Source: Nitrososphaera sp.
Lineage (GTDB): Archaea; Thermoproteota; Nitrososphaeria; Nitrososphaerales; Nitrososphaeraceae
Reading direction: 5' to 3'
Assembly: GCA_029263715.1 (NCBI GenBank)
Contig: JAJUFP010000007.1
Span: 62,001-126,000 of the forward strand
DNA length: 64,000 nt
The notes below the pieces were generated by a model. It was not told the origin of the DNA. It was given only the letters and a program-made list of their open reading frames with translations, and did no database searches. Shown piece after piece: positions 26,735 to 34,463 of the stretch (the first letter of the stretch is position 1; each line of letters begins with the position of its first letter). The translations under genes and the position numbers were made by a program.

Positions 26735-27160
26735 ATGATCAGGGCAGTCTTTGATACAAACGTCCTGGTATCGAGTCTCATAAGGCATGGAAAACCAAGG
26801 GATCTGTGGAATTGTGTTCTTGATGGACAAATAACGCTGGTAACATCTAAAGAAATTCTTGATGAATTTGACGGCGTCGTTGCAAGACCCAAGATAACAA
26901 GATATCTTGACGATGTCATGACAAGCAAATTCAGGCAGATACTATATCAAGTGGCGGAAATCGTGGAGATAGACAAGAAAAATGTTGCTCTACAAAGCTC
27001 AATCTTGAAAGATCCGGACGATAACGTCATTATTGAAACCGCTTTGGCGGGTAAAGCTGACTATATCATATCCGGAGACAAAGATCTACTGGATCTGATG
27101 GTATTTGAAAAGGCGAAGATAGTGTCTGTCGAGCAGATGCTAGAGATATTGAGTGCGTAG
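26735..27160 (+). CDS. PIN-domain toxin (putative ribonuclease)
   Basis: 141 residues. Acidic metal-binding residues of the PIN fold are in place: AVFDTNVLVS (first Asp), EILDEF, and ILKDPDDNVIIETALAG followed by YIISGDKDLL. PIN toxins (COG1569-like here) cut RNA, commonly tRNA or mRNA. It is co-transcribed with the AbrB antitoxin and sits between a transposase remnant and a tRNA gene, a typical mobile or plastic site. Confidence 0.85.
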   Translation: MIRAVFDTNVLVSSLIRHGKPRDLWNCVLDGQITLVTSKEILDEFDGVVARPKITRYLDDVMTSKFRQILYQVAEIVEIDKKNVALQSSILKDPDDNVIIETALAGKADYIISGDKDLLDLMVFEKAKIVSVEQMLEILSA

Positions 27161-27239
27161 GCTTATGTGAGGAGTGTAGCAAAATTCACAGTTCCAGGAG
27201 CACTTTATATAGTTTTGAGAGCCATTATAATCACAGGAA

Positions 27240-27386
27240 ATGCTGACTCTTGCGCCTCAGGAAAGCGTGATTGCCCAGATGGAAGCCAAGGGAAGGGGTA
27301 CTCATGCATCCTGGAAATTCAAGGGCAAAGGAGTGCTGTACATCACCACACGCAGGATTGCTCTTGAAGACAGGAAGAAAGGATGA
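27240..27386 (+). CDS. possible 48-residue protein with PH/GRAM-like end
   Basis: ATG at 27240, TGA at 27386. CTTTATATAG lies about 31 nt upstream. The sequence ends WKFKGKGVLYITTRRIALED, like the start of a bacterial PH or GRAM domain, and then stops early. It may be the truncated front of a longer gene or a real micro-protein. Confidence 0.35.
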   Translation: MLTLAPQESVIAQMEAKGRGTHASWKFKGKGVLYITTRRIALEDRKKG

Positions 27387-27521
27387 TTGTTATTAAAAAA
27401 TTGAGATTTGATCAACTGACGATGGGTGTTGTTCATCTACGTTCCAATGTAATTTGACCAATAAAAATCTGGCAATATTTTGACTTGATTTTTTTACATG
27501 TGTTGGTGAAACTTGAAATAG

Positions 27522-27615
27522 TGGCGGGCCCGGTGGGCTTCGATCCCACGACTTCCGGCTGTCTTCATTGAGAATTTAGAAGGCAGGCGCTCTATCCATG
27601 CTGAGCTACGAGCCC
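27522..27615 (-). tRNA. tRNA-Arg (anticodon TCT) with 16-nt intron, CCA encoded
   Basis: On the minus strand: acceptor GGGCTCG/CGGGCCC, T8-A9, D stem GCTC/GAGC with loop AGCATGGATA, anticodon loop CTTCTA+A, T stem GTGGG/CCCAC with loop ATCGAAG, discriminator G and encoded CCA. An intron of 16 nt (27561-27576) lies after A37, the usual archaeal place; intron bases GAAG can pair with the anticodon loop CTTC to form the bulge-helix-bulge. The anticodon stem CCTGC/GCCGG has one T-C mismatch at 29-41. Spliced length is 75 nt plus CCA. Confidence 0.85.
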
Positions 27616-27802
27616 GCAGCTAATGAAAGGCCAATCCGCCCTTTATAAAATGTTTATGAACCAAAAATATCCTACTGGAAAGCCTCGAAACCCGCCAGAA
27701 TTGTGGGCGTGGTAAAAGAACGGGCCAGTAATCTAGATGCAAGAATTATACAATACGTTGCAATATTTTTACTTAAATACGATGCATGTGTATATTTTAT
27801 TG

Positions 27803-27919
27803 ATGAAAAGAAAAATGCGATTTTCACAAAGTGGCGGGTGTGGATGTTTCTGTCATGATAGGACGGCTGCGGACTATTGTGGCTACTGTTCGTTATACCA
27901 CAGAAGATACATACGTTAA
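27803..27919 (+). CDS. possible 38-residue Cys-rich protein
   Basis: ATG at 27803, TAA at 27919, with TTACTTAAATA about 27 nt upstream. The frame has five Cys and two His in 25 residues (GGCGCFCHDR, DYCGYCSLYHRR), enough for a small zinc site. A stronger case than chance for an AT-rich spacer, but no family is known to me. Confidence 0.4.
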   Translation: MKRKMRFSQSGGCGCFCHDRTAADYCGYCSLYHRRYIR

Positions 27920-28238
27920 CCACGAACAAACCAATATCCAGTCGCCTATTCTTTCATTGCAAACTCGAAGGTTTCTAGCACATTAATGCAGTCTGATCTA
28001 TTGCCTTGAGCTTGCCTGCAAGGATCAATTCTCGGTCCCAGTCAAAAGGAACTCTGTGATTTTTATAAAATGTTTTTGAGCATTTGCTCACATGCAAATG
28101 GCACTGCATGTAATTAGTACATTTGCCAAATGTACCACAAGCCCTAATATTCAAAAACGTCCAACTCTTGGTAGGGCCTTGTTCATCGGGCACTGGGCAT
28201 CTGTGGAGTGCCCTCTGCCTCAATTTTTCTGCCCTAGC

Positions 28239-29366
28239 TCAGCTGGACCGGGCCTTGAGCCACTGACCGACCTTTGGAAGAACGTTGTTCTGCGAGTACG
28301 AGCTGGCTATCAGGCCGACGTGGCCAGTGTGGAACCGCATCAGTCTCTTGTCTGTGCTAGAGACCGCGTCGTTGAGGGGTACGCTGCACTCCGGCGAGAC
28401 CAGGTGGTCCTCGTCGGCAACGATGTTTAAGAGCGGGACGGTTATCTTGGACAGGTCCACCAGCTTGTCTCCAAGCATAAACTCGTTTTTCACCAGCAGG
28501 TTGTCCTTGTAAATGTCATCGATCCACTGCTTGAAGGCCGAGCCGGCAATGGCCGGCGTGTCGTACAGCCACTTCTCGATGCGCAAAAAGTTGCCTACAA
28601 ACGAATCGTTGTCGATGTTCTGCACCAGGTTAAAGTACTTGGCAAGGCCCTGCTTGAAGGGCTTTAAAGCCGCGTAGCAGGCGTAAAGTTGTTCTGGCGG
28701 CAGGTTCCCGATGGTTGCAAGCATCTTTTCAACGTCCATGTTCCGGGCCATGTTTCCGATGACCGTCGAGTCCTTGGAAGTGTCGACTACCGGAGCGATG
28801 AGGGCCAGGTTGCGCACCTTCTTTTGGTGCAGCGAAGTATACATCGTAGACATGGTCGCGCCCATGCAGTAGCCGTGCAGCGTGAGCTGGTCTACCTTCG
28901 TCTTCTTTAATACAAAATCAACGCAGTCGTCGATGTACGCGTTGACATAGTCGTCAAACGAGACGTACTTGTCCACCACTGAAGGGTCCTTCCAGTTTAT
29001 CAGGTAAATGTCAAACCCTTGGGAAAGCAGGCTTCTGATCCAGCTCTTGTCTGGCTGCAGGTCCAGAACGTAGGACTTGTTTATCAGCGCATAAACCGTC
29101 AGTATCGGTACCTTGGCCGTGTTGGCGACCATGGGCCTGTAGTGCAGTAACTGATACGCCCGCGTCTCGGCAACTATCTCGTGGGGGGTCTGGCCAACCT
29201 CGATGGACCCCGCGCTATGCAGGATCTCACGGGTCTTTTCCAGCTTGCGGTAGGCTTCCTTTGCTTCATTGATTGCCTCTGCCAGCGGCTTTTTTGCAGG
29301 GACCGGCTGATCTGCCGCTGCAGGGCCCTGCGGCTCTGGTTTTGGCAAGGGTTCTAGTTGCGTCAT
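28239..29366 (-). CDS. phaC: class III poly(3-hydroxyalkanoate) synthase subunit PhaC
   Basis: 375 residues, typical for class III. Alpha/beta hydrolase fold with the synthase lipase-like box LHGYCMGAT (nucleophile C167), Asp at ADEDHLV (D320) and His at TGHVG (H349). It polymerises 3-hydroxyacyl-CoA into storage polyester on granules. Its start overlaps the end of phaE by 4 nt (ATGA), so the two are translationally coupled; PhaE is required for activity. An unusual Pro/Ala-rich N-terminal tail (about 1-30) precedes the fold. Nitrososphaera species are known to carry phaC/phaE. Confidence 0.93.
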   Translation of the reverse strand: MTQLEPLPKPEPQGPAAADQPVPAKKPLAEAINEAKEAYRKLEKTREILHSAGSIEVGQTPHEIVAETRAYQLLHYRPMVANTAKVPILTVYALINKSYVLDLQPDKSWIRSLLSQGFDIYLINWKDPSVVDKYVSFDDYVNAYIDDCVDFVLKKTKVDQLTLHGYCMGATMSTMYTSLHQKKVRNLALIAPVVDTSKDSTVIGNMARNMDVEKMLATIGNLPPEQLYACYAALKPFKQGLAKYFNLVQNIDNDSFVGNFLRIEKWLYDTPAIAGSAFKQWIDDIYKDNLLVKNEFMLGDKLVDLSKITVPLLNIVADEDHLVSPECSVPLNDAVSSTDKRLMRFHTGHVGLIASSYSQNNVLPKVGQWLKARSS

Positions 29367-29890
29367 GCCGCTTCTTTCTTCTCCAGATCCCGTACGCGTC
29401 TTTTAAGGTCGTGCAGGTCCTTGAGGATCTCGTCCATCTCGGACCTAGTGGGCAGGTTCAGCGCCTTAAAGTTGCGCTCAACAATGTTTTGAAATCCCTT
29501 GGACATGTCCAGCTGGTTTGAGAATACCTTGCCATAGACCTTGGAAAACTCTGCCGAGGAAAACAGGTCGGTAAAAGCATTTTCAAAAGTCTCGATCATC
29601 ACCTTTCGGTAAGCCTCAAAATCATCCTTTGTAAGAAACTGTTTGGGTGCTTTCTCCGCGGTCTCCTTGGAGGCCTTGGCGTAGGTGGCGTTTACCATCG
29701 ACCAGTACTGGTCAAGGCTGGTCTTCATGTCCGACATGACCTTTCCCAGGTTGATGAACTCGCTGGCAAACTCGCCAAACTCCTTGGAAAAGGCATACAT
29801 GGGACCTATGGTCGGGAGTTTCATACTCTCGGCCCAGACGCTGAGCATCTTGTTGAACTGCTCCACATTGAATTGATTATTATCCGTCAT
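29363..29890 (-). CDS. phaE: PHA synthase subunit PhaE
   Basis: 175 residues from ATG at 29890. Helical, with a C-terminal coiled coil ending LKDLHDLKRRVRDLEKKEAA, as in PhaE of class III synthases. Shorter than bacterial PhaE (about 300 or more). It pairs with PhaC downstream with a 4-nt overlap. AAATAAT lies about 25 nt upstream and a 12-nt palindrome lies just before the start. Confidence 0.85.
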   Translation of the reverse strand: MTDNNQFNVEQFNKMLSVWAESMKLPTIGPMYAFSKEFGEFASEFINLGKVMSDMKTSLDQYWSMVNATYAKASKETAEKAPKQFLTKDDFEAYRKVMIETFENAFTDLFSSAEFSKVYGKVFSNQLDMSKGFQNIVERNFKALNLPTRSEMDEILKDLHDLKRRVRDLEKKEAA

Positions 29891-29893
29891 AAA

Positions 29894-29905
29894 CAACACT
29901 TGTTG
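29894..29905 (-). promoter_or_regulatory. palindrome at the phaE start
   Basis: CAACACTTGTTG, arms CAACA/TGTTG, between the AAATAAT box and the ATG of phaE, i.e. over the expected transcription start. A possible repressor site for the PHA genes. Confidence 0.35.
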
Positions 29906-30116
29906 ACTAGCATTATTTCTCCCCCGTGTTATTATAGTTTTATTATGAAAGAACTGTATTATTCTTCTTGATGCATTGTAAATATTATATGAAGATTTAT
30001 AATATTAACACCCTTCTACGATCGCAGTATGCTTAAGATGTAGCCTGAGATGAAAATTTATGTTCTCTGAGGCAGGAGCCGGTTAGATTAAATGCCATTG
30101 TTGTTTGTTGATGTTT

Positions 30117-30293
30117 ATGTATTTCGTCTGCCCGGAATGCGGCAAGAAACTTCCCATAGGCTGCTCCATCTGGAAGAAAGATCAGGTGCATAAAATCCAT
30201 GTGATGGTAGATGAACTGAACGCCGGTCAGACTGCCAAGTCCGATGGGATCTTGGCAAGGGGTCCGACAAAAGCCGAAGACCGACCGATTTAA
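30117..30293 (+). CDS. small zinc-ribbon protein
   Basis: 58 residues from ATG at 30117; GATTAAATG lies about 27 nt upstream. N-terminal YFVCPECGKKLPIGCS holds three Cys in a half-ribbon. The rest is polar. Divergent from phaE and 38 nt upstream of the PfkB-type kinase gene, with which it may be co-transcribed. Function unknown. Confidence 0.6.
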   Translation: MYFVCPECGKKLPIGCSIWKKDQVHKIHVMVDELNAGQTAKSDGILARGPTKAEDRPI

Positions 30294-30330
30294 TCATCTT
30301 TTTTAGGCTGCGTTTGCTGCCATACCACCG

Positions 30331-31305
30331 ATGCCTGAGATGCTTGTTTGCGGCGTGGTAAACTGGGATGTCACGTTGTTTGCAGAAAACCTTCCCCGTC
30401 CTGGTGAGGAGGTGCGGGTCGGCCGGGTTATCGCCGTTCCCGGCGGCAAGGGCGGCAACACCGCCGTGGCAGCTGCCAGAATACTGGGTCCAGCCAAGGT
30501 GGGATTGGCGGCCATGCTTGGCTGCGACGAGATAGCAGACCGGCAGATCAAAGTCCTTGAAAATGAAGGCGTCGACACTTCGTGCATAATGAAGCAAGAG
30601 GGGGTTGCCTCCGGCCAGGCCTACGTGATTGTTGACAGCGCCGGCGAGGACATGATCCTTACTCACCATGCGGCAAACAAGATGATGACTGCAAAGCATG
30701 TGGCAAGCGAGCCTGTGATGTCTGCAATCAAGCAGTCCAGCATGATGGTGATAATAGACCCGCCCCTTGAAGTTGCTGCCGCGCTGGCCGAGCAGGGCAG
30801 GAGACAAGGCAAGACCGTGATATGGTCGCCGGCCCTCCTTTCCCGGCACGGGTTTTCGGTTCTGTCCCGGCACATGGATAACGTTGACTACTTGATACTA
30901 AACGAGCATGAGGCCATGATGCTAGCCGGCGCCGACGACGGCCAAGATGCGTGTGCAGAACTTTCTCGCCGGCTTGGTGGAAAAAAGGTTGTCACCACCC
31001 TGGGAAAGACCGGCTGCGTGTTCTGCTGGGACGGCAAAAAAGCACTGGTGCCAGCCATGGACCTGGCTTTGTTTGGACTGAAAACCATCAGCACCGTGGG
31101 CGCCGGCGACACGTTCGTGGGCGCCTTTGCCGCGTTCAGGCTCCTGGGACTCGATGACATAGATTCCATCTTTATGGCAAGCATCGCGGCAGCCCTGAAA
31201 ACCACCAGGGCGGAGACAAGGGCAAGTCCGGCCTACGAGGAGATCAAGCGTTATGCAGACGACGAGCGCATGGTCCTGCTGCGCAGCAAGATAACCGTCA
31301 CCTGA
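30331..31305 (+). CDS. PfkB/ribokinase-family sugar or nucleoside kinase
   Basis: 324 residues. PfkB signature 1 is at 38-43 (GGKGGN) and signature 2 at 255-262 (VGAGDTF, catalytic D260). The N-terminal NWDVTLFAENLP and HHAANKMMT stretches match ribokinase-type enzymes. Substrate candidates are ribose or a nucleoside. The convergent neighbour is a nucleoside hydrolase, which releases ribose from nucleosides, so a ribokinase role in nucleoside salvage is likely. The 3' ends overlap by 8 nt. Confidence 0.85.
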   Translation: MPEMLVCGVVNWDVTLFAENLPRPGEEVRVGRVIAVPGGKGGNTAVAAARILGPAKVGLAAMLGCDEIADRQIKVLENEGVDTSCIMKQEGVASGQAYVIVDSAGEDMILTHHAANKMMTAKHVASEPVMSAIKQSSMMVIIDPPLEVAAALAEQGRRQGKTVIWSPALLSRHGFSVLSRHMDNVDYLILNEHEAMMLAGADDGQDACAELSRRLGGKKVVTTLGKTGCVFCWDGKKALVPAMDLALFGLKTISTVGAGDTFVGAFAAFRLLGLDDIDSIFMASIAAALKTTRAETRASPAYEEIKRYADDERMVLLRSKITVT

Positions 31306-32248
31306 GGCCGTCGACTAAATGCTCCTTAAACCGGACGCTGTCAACCTTCTTGCAGGCAAGGACGTTTCCCCTGTCTGATGGTGTTACGATGCATCTTCCC
31401 CTTGCTTTCTTTGAGCAGTCCACCCTGACGCTGCACCGCTCCATCTTAAAGATCTCCGGGTAAAGAAGCGAGAACAGGGCAAACACGTCGTGCAAGTTGA
31501 ACTGCGAATACCTGCTTACAGGATGCTGAAGGATTCTGCAGGCCAGATCCGCTGACTTGCTTTTGGCAGAACTTATCGCTGCAAGCATTTCAGCATCCAC
31601 CGCGCAGGCCGGGTCGCATGTAACATCAAGGCCTGAAGAAACAATGGCCCTGCCGCCTTTCATGACGATGTCAGCCGCCTCCGGATCGCAGTAGAAATTG
31701 AACTCGGCATACCTGGTGACATTTCCTTCTACAGACGGGTCGTACACGCCGCCCATGACAAAGATCCTGTCAAGCCTTGCCACCAGGGACGGCTCGCTTT
31801 TAAAAAGCATGGCAACGTTGGTGAGGGGACCGGTTGCCACCATGGAGACCTCTTTGCGTCTATGTGTCTTTATCAGGTCAGCAAGCATCTTGAATGCCCC
31901 GGTCTTTTCCGGCCTCTGCCTTGCTGCCGGCAGATTGGAATTGCCAAGGCCGTCTGAGCCGTGTATGCCCTCTGCATGGACTGGCCGCCTACCGCCAAGC
32001 GGCCGGCTGGCACCCATGTACACTGGCACGTGCTTTCCGCTTGCCTGCATGATCTTGAGGGCGTTGGCCGTGGCCTTGCGGAGGCTGACGTTTCCGCTCA
32101 CGGTAGTGACTGCCAGCACTTCCAGATGGGGGTTGTGAAGCGCCAGCAGAAGAGCTACGGCGTCATCGACCCCCGGGTCCATGTCCAGGACGACCTTCAC
32201 ATGATCCGGGATCTGCCGGTTGCATAAATCGCTATCTTGGCATGCCAA
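31298..32248 (-). CDS. inosine/uridine-preferring nucleoside hydrolase
   Basis: 316 residues. The calcium-binding motif DMDPGVDDA (D22, D24, D28, D29) is intact. Other family stretches: LEVLAVTTVSGNVS, VPVYMGASRPL, VATGPLTNVA, FVMGGVYDP, EFNFYCDPEAA and FNLHDVFAL (Asp and His near the end). It cleaves ribonucleosides to base and ribose. ATG at 32248 lies inside the last codons of the winged-helix gene, so both are in one operon. Confidence 0.9.
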   Translation of the reverse strand: MACQDSDLCNRQIPDHVKVVLDMDPGVDDAVALLLALHNPHLEVLAVTTVSGNVSLRKATANALKIMQASGKHVPVYMGASRPLGGRRPVHAEGIHGSDGLGNSNLPAARQRPEKTGAFKMLADLIKTHRRKEVSMVATGPLTNVAMLFKSEPSLVARLDRIFVMGGVYDPSVEGNVTRYAEFNFYCDPEAADIVMKGGRAIVSSGLDVTCDPACAVDAEMLAAISSAKSKSADLACRILQHPVSRYSQFNLHDVFALFSLLYPEIFKMERCSVRVDCSKKARGRCIVTPSDRGNVLACKKVDSVRFKEHLVDGLR

Positions 32249-32648
32249 ACTTTTTGCTGGCCTTTTCCGGCATCTCTTGCTCTGTCTGGCTTCCCTTGAT
32301 GCACCCTAGAAGGTTCAGCCCAAGTTCGGTAAGGCGCACCTTGCTGTTTAGAAAATGGTAAAAGTACGTGTCCCCAGAAACCAGTAATCCTTCGTATGGA
32401 TCTTCTGACTTTTTGTCAATCTCTATGACTTCGTTCGTCAAGACATGGTTGACGTCTTTTCTTGTCAGGCCGTACTCCAGCAGCTCAAGGATCGAAAGGC
32501 TGGCGATGTCAAGAACCGTTACCAGCCTCACAATCGTCGGGTCTTTCAGTAGCCTTGTGACGGTCTCCAAGTCTGTCTGCTTGGCCACGTCTGTAGAATA
32601 GATAGCATCATCTAAAAGATGTCGGTGATGGTAAAAAGCCCTGCCCAA
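32232..32648 (-). CDS. winged-helix regulator of nucleoside hydrolase operon (paralogue of 7349-7744)
   Basis: 138 residues if TTG at 32648 is used; a GTG at 32588 is an alternative, and the upstream hairpin leaves the start uncertain. The fold matches the protein at 7349-7744: LSILELLEYGLTRKDVNHVL and VRLTELGLNLLGCIKG. It overlaps the nucleoside hydrolase start by 17 nt. It probably senses a metabolite and controls this operon; the upstream site at 32727-32748 is shared with its paralogue. Confidence 0.65.
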   Translation of the reverse strand: MGRAFYHHRHLLDDAIYSTDVAKQTDLETVTRLLKDPTIVRLVTVLDIASLSILELLEYGLTRKDVNHVLTNEVIEIDKKSEDPYEGLLVSGDTYFYHFLNSKVRLTELGLNLLGCIKGSQTEQEMPEKASKKFGMPR

Positions 32649-32682
32649 GAACGGATTCTTGGGGTCTAGCCAAGGGCAGGGC
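32638..32682 (-). promoter_or_regulatory. structured leader: overlapping hairpins followed by a T run
   Basis: Arms GCCCTGCCC (32638-32646) and GGGCAGGGC (32674-32682) form a 9-bp stem; on the minus strand it is followed immediately by TTTTT. Inside lies a second perfect stem, CCCAAGAA (32644-32651) with TTCTTGGG (32656-32663) around CGGA, which shares three bases with the first and so competes with it. The layout resembles a terminator/antiterminator leader for the winged-helix and nucleoside hydrolase operon. Confidence 0.45.
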
Positions 32683-32726
32683 CAAGCCGAAGTCTATCTG
32701 CCGCACGCTTTGAACAAGGGTAGATT

Positions 32727-32748
32727 ATAACCAGTAGGTGTACAATGC
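32727..32748 (-). promoter_or_regulatory. candidate operator and promoter of nucleoside hydrolase operon
   Basis: 18 of 22 bases match 7773-7794, upstream of the paralogous winged-helix gene; core GTGTACAATGC on the plus strand. TTATAA at 32725-32730 abuts it and would place the transcript start near 32700, leaving a leader of about 50-100 nt that contains the hairpins. Confidence 0.5.
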
Positions 32749-32900
32749 CTTGCAACCGCGGAAAGCGCGGCCGTTGCATCGTTGATCATATTCATCGAGT
32801 CAGCTGATACTCCTTTACATCATGTTGCTGAGTGGCATCGCTTAATGCTGTGGTTTTGCGCAGGTGGCTTGGTTTTTCAGCTGCAAAAAAAAGCGCAGCG

Positions 32901-33329
32901 TTAGTTTATCGTGACGATGTTGCTCTGGACCGGTGTCAGCACCGTGACCGGGTCGATAAAGCCGGATATCAGAAAAGTCCTCAACTCATACTGGCCGGCG
33001 CTTTCGGGAGTCCAGGATATGCCCAGCTCTGACTCGCCGTCTGGCGGCAGGTTTCCAAACTGGAACTGAAGGTAAACGGTCACTCCCTGCGAGTCACGCA
33101 CTTCCATGAGCGCGACATAGGATACAGAGTCGGAAGACTCGTTTGTGTTGGTTGTGGACAGAATAACCAGGCTGCCGACTTCTCCGGCTTCCAGCGTCCG
33201 TCCAAGCGAGTCTTTTATCACCGGCTTGGTCTGCGATACCGACCCCTGGGCGTATGCTGGCAAGGCAAAAACCGACGCAAACAGTGCTGCTGCAATTATA
33301 GCCAAGTATAGCTTGATCTTGCTGGTCAA
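32901..33329 (-). CDS. small secreted beta-sandwich protein
   Basis: 142 residues from TTG at 33329, about 28 nt after TTTAAATT. Signal peptide 1-30 (YLAIIAAALFASVFALPAYAQ). The mature part is one Ig-like beta domain (AGEVGSLVILSTTNTN, YLQFQFGNLPPDGESELGIS, GQYELRTFLISGF). No C-terminal anchor. A type common in thaumarchaeal secretomes; function unknown. Confidence 0.65.
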   Translation of the reverse strand: MTSKIKLYLAIIAAALFASVFALPAYAQGSVSQTKPVIKDSLGRTLEAGEVGSLVILSTTNTNESSDSVSYVALMEVRDSQGVTVYLQFQFGNLPPDGESELGISWTPESAGQYELRTFLISGFIDPVTVLTPVQSNIVTIN

Positions 33330-33464
33330 TGCAGTTCTCAATAAGAGCAGGTACAATTTAAACTTGCTACGATCTGGAATACTGATGGCATAGTTTCTGT
33401 ACCTGGAAACTGCATCCATGCCCTGTGCATACCCTTATGAACCGGTCGACATTTTTGAATAAGC

Positions 33465-34463
33465 ATGATCAGATACGCTGTCCTTGCCATCATGGCTTTG
33501 CTTGTAATCCCTGTATTCGCATTTGCACAAGACGAAGGCGGTTCCAAGCTAGGGCCAATTCCCAACCTTTCTGGGCAGTACGAAAACCCAGAGGCGGAAT
33601 TCAAGATCGTTCTTCCAGAGGGCTGGACCGGTGTTCAAACTTATGGCGGATTTGTTGTCGTAAGCCCGGAGGGCGCGACGCTTGACTTTAAAGTCAAGCA
33701 AGATGTAGCCATGTCCATCCTACCGTTAAGCAAGGTTGCCTACATTGATTCTATTACAAAATACAGCCCTGCCCCTGTCGAAGAAGATCAGGCAGTTTGC
33801 AGCATCACCGATGCATCCTATACCACTATAAACCAGGTCAGTGTGAGAAAATCCATTCAGCAATGCGACGAGCAGAGCGTTTACCAGAAATCCTATGCTG
33901 TTGAGATAATCACCGACAAGAATTACATCGCCTTTGTCATGTCGGCCAAGACAGCCGAGCTTTATGACAAGAATGTTGCAGCGTTTGAAAAGTCCCTTGA
34001 AAGCCTCGAGGTCAAGGGTGCCCAGGATTTCCGCAGCTCAGAGTCATCACTTTTGCAGCTGCAGGATTCGTATCCTGTAGTAACGTTGAACGAGAAAAAG
34101 ACGGACGTTTTGGTAAACAGCAACGTTCCGGTCACCGAGTTTGGCTTTGACGAGCAGAAAAAGCAGGTCTCCTTTCACGTCGAAGGAAAGAAGGACACCC
34201 GCAGCATAATGGTTCTGGAGATAAGCAAGGTTCTTGAGGGCCCCTTTACCGTTCTGGTTGATGGAAAACCCTCCAACACGTTTGCGGCAATTAGCAGCGG
34301 AGACGCCCAATTCCTGCGGGTGTATTTTGATGATGCACCCCACGATGTGACAGTGATAGGGACGAAGGTGGTTCCAGAATTTCCAGCAGTCCTAGTTGGC
34401 GTGCTTGCCTCTGTCATGGGCGCCGTGATACTTTTGAGCCGGAAGTTCGGCCGGCGGGCCTAG
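33465..34463 (+). CDS. PEFG-CTERM-type surface protein with PsbP-like N-terminal domain
   Basis: 332 residues. Signal peptide 1-21 (VLAIMALLVIPVFAFAQ). Residues about 35-185 look like a PsbP-type domain (YENPEAEFKIVLPEGWTG, VVSPEG, NYIAFVMSAKTAELYDKN). The module before the sorting signal (FTVLVDGKPSNTF ... VTVIGT) is shared with three other proteins here. It ends VVPEFP, helix, RKFGRRA. An ATG about 27 nt after CTTATGAA suggests a leaderless transcript. Confidence 0.8.
   Translation: MIRYAVLAIMALLVIPVFAFAQDEGGSKLGPIPNLSGQYENPEAEFKIVLPEGWTGVQTYGGFVVVSPEGATLDFKVKQDVAMSILPLSKVAYIDSITKYSPAPVEEDQAVCSITDASYTTINQVSVRKSIQQCDEQSVYQKSYAVEIITDKNYIAFVMSAKTAELYDKNVAAFEKSLESLEVKGAQDFRSSESSLLQLQDSYPVVTLNEKKTDVLVNSNVPVTEFGFDEQKKQVSFHVEGKKDTRSIMVLEISKVLEGPFTVLVDGKPSNTFAAISSGDAQFLRVYFDDAPHDVTVIGTKVVPEFPAVLVGVLASVMGAVILLSRKFGRRA

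Noticed and set aside
27672-27929. Minus-strand frame of 85 codons in the AT-rich spacer
   Set aside because: Composition is typical of a random AT-rich frame and it is antisense to the better Cys-rich candidate at 27803.
27975-28109. Minus-strand frame of 44 codons with Cys and His next to phaC
   Set aside because: It has C-x-H and Cys residues and a plausible end (FDWDRELILAGKLKAI), but no TATA-like box at the right distance and no regular zinc pattern. Kept out for lack of support.
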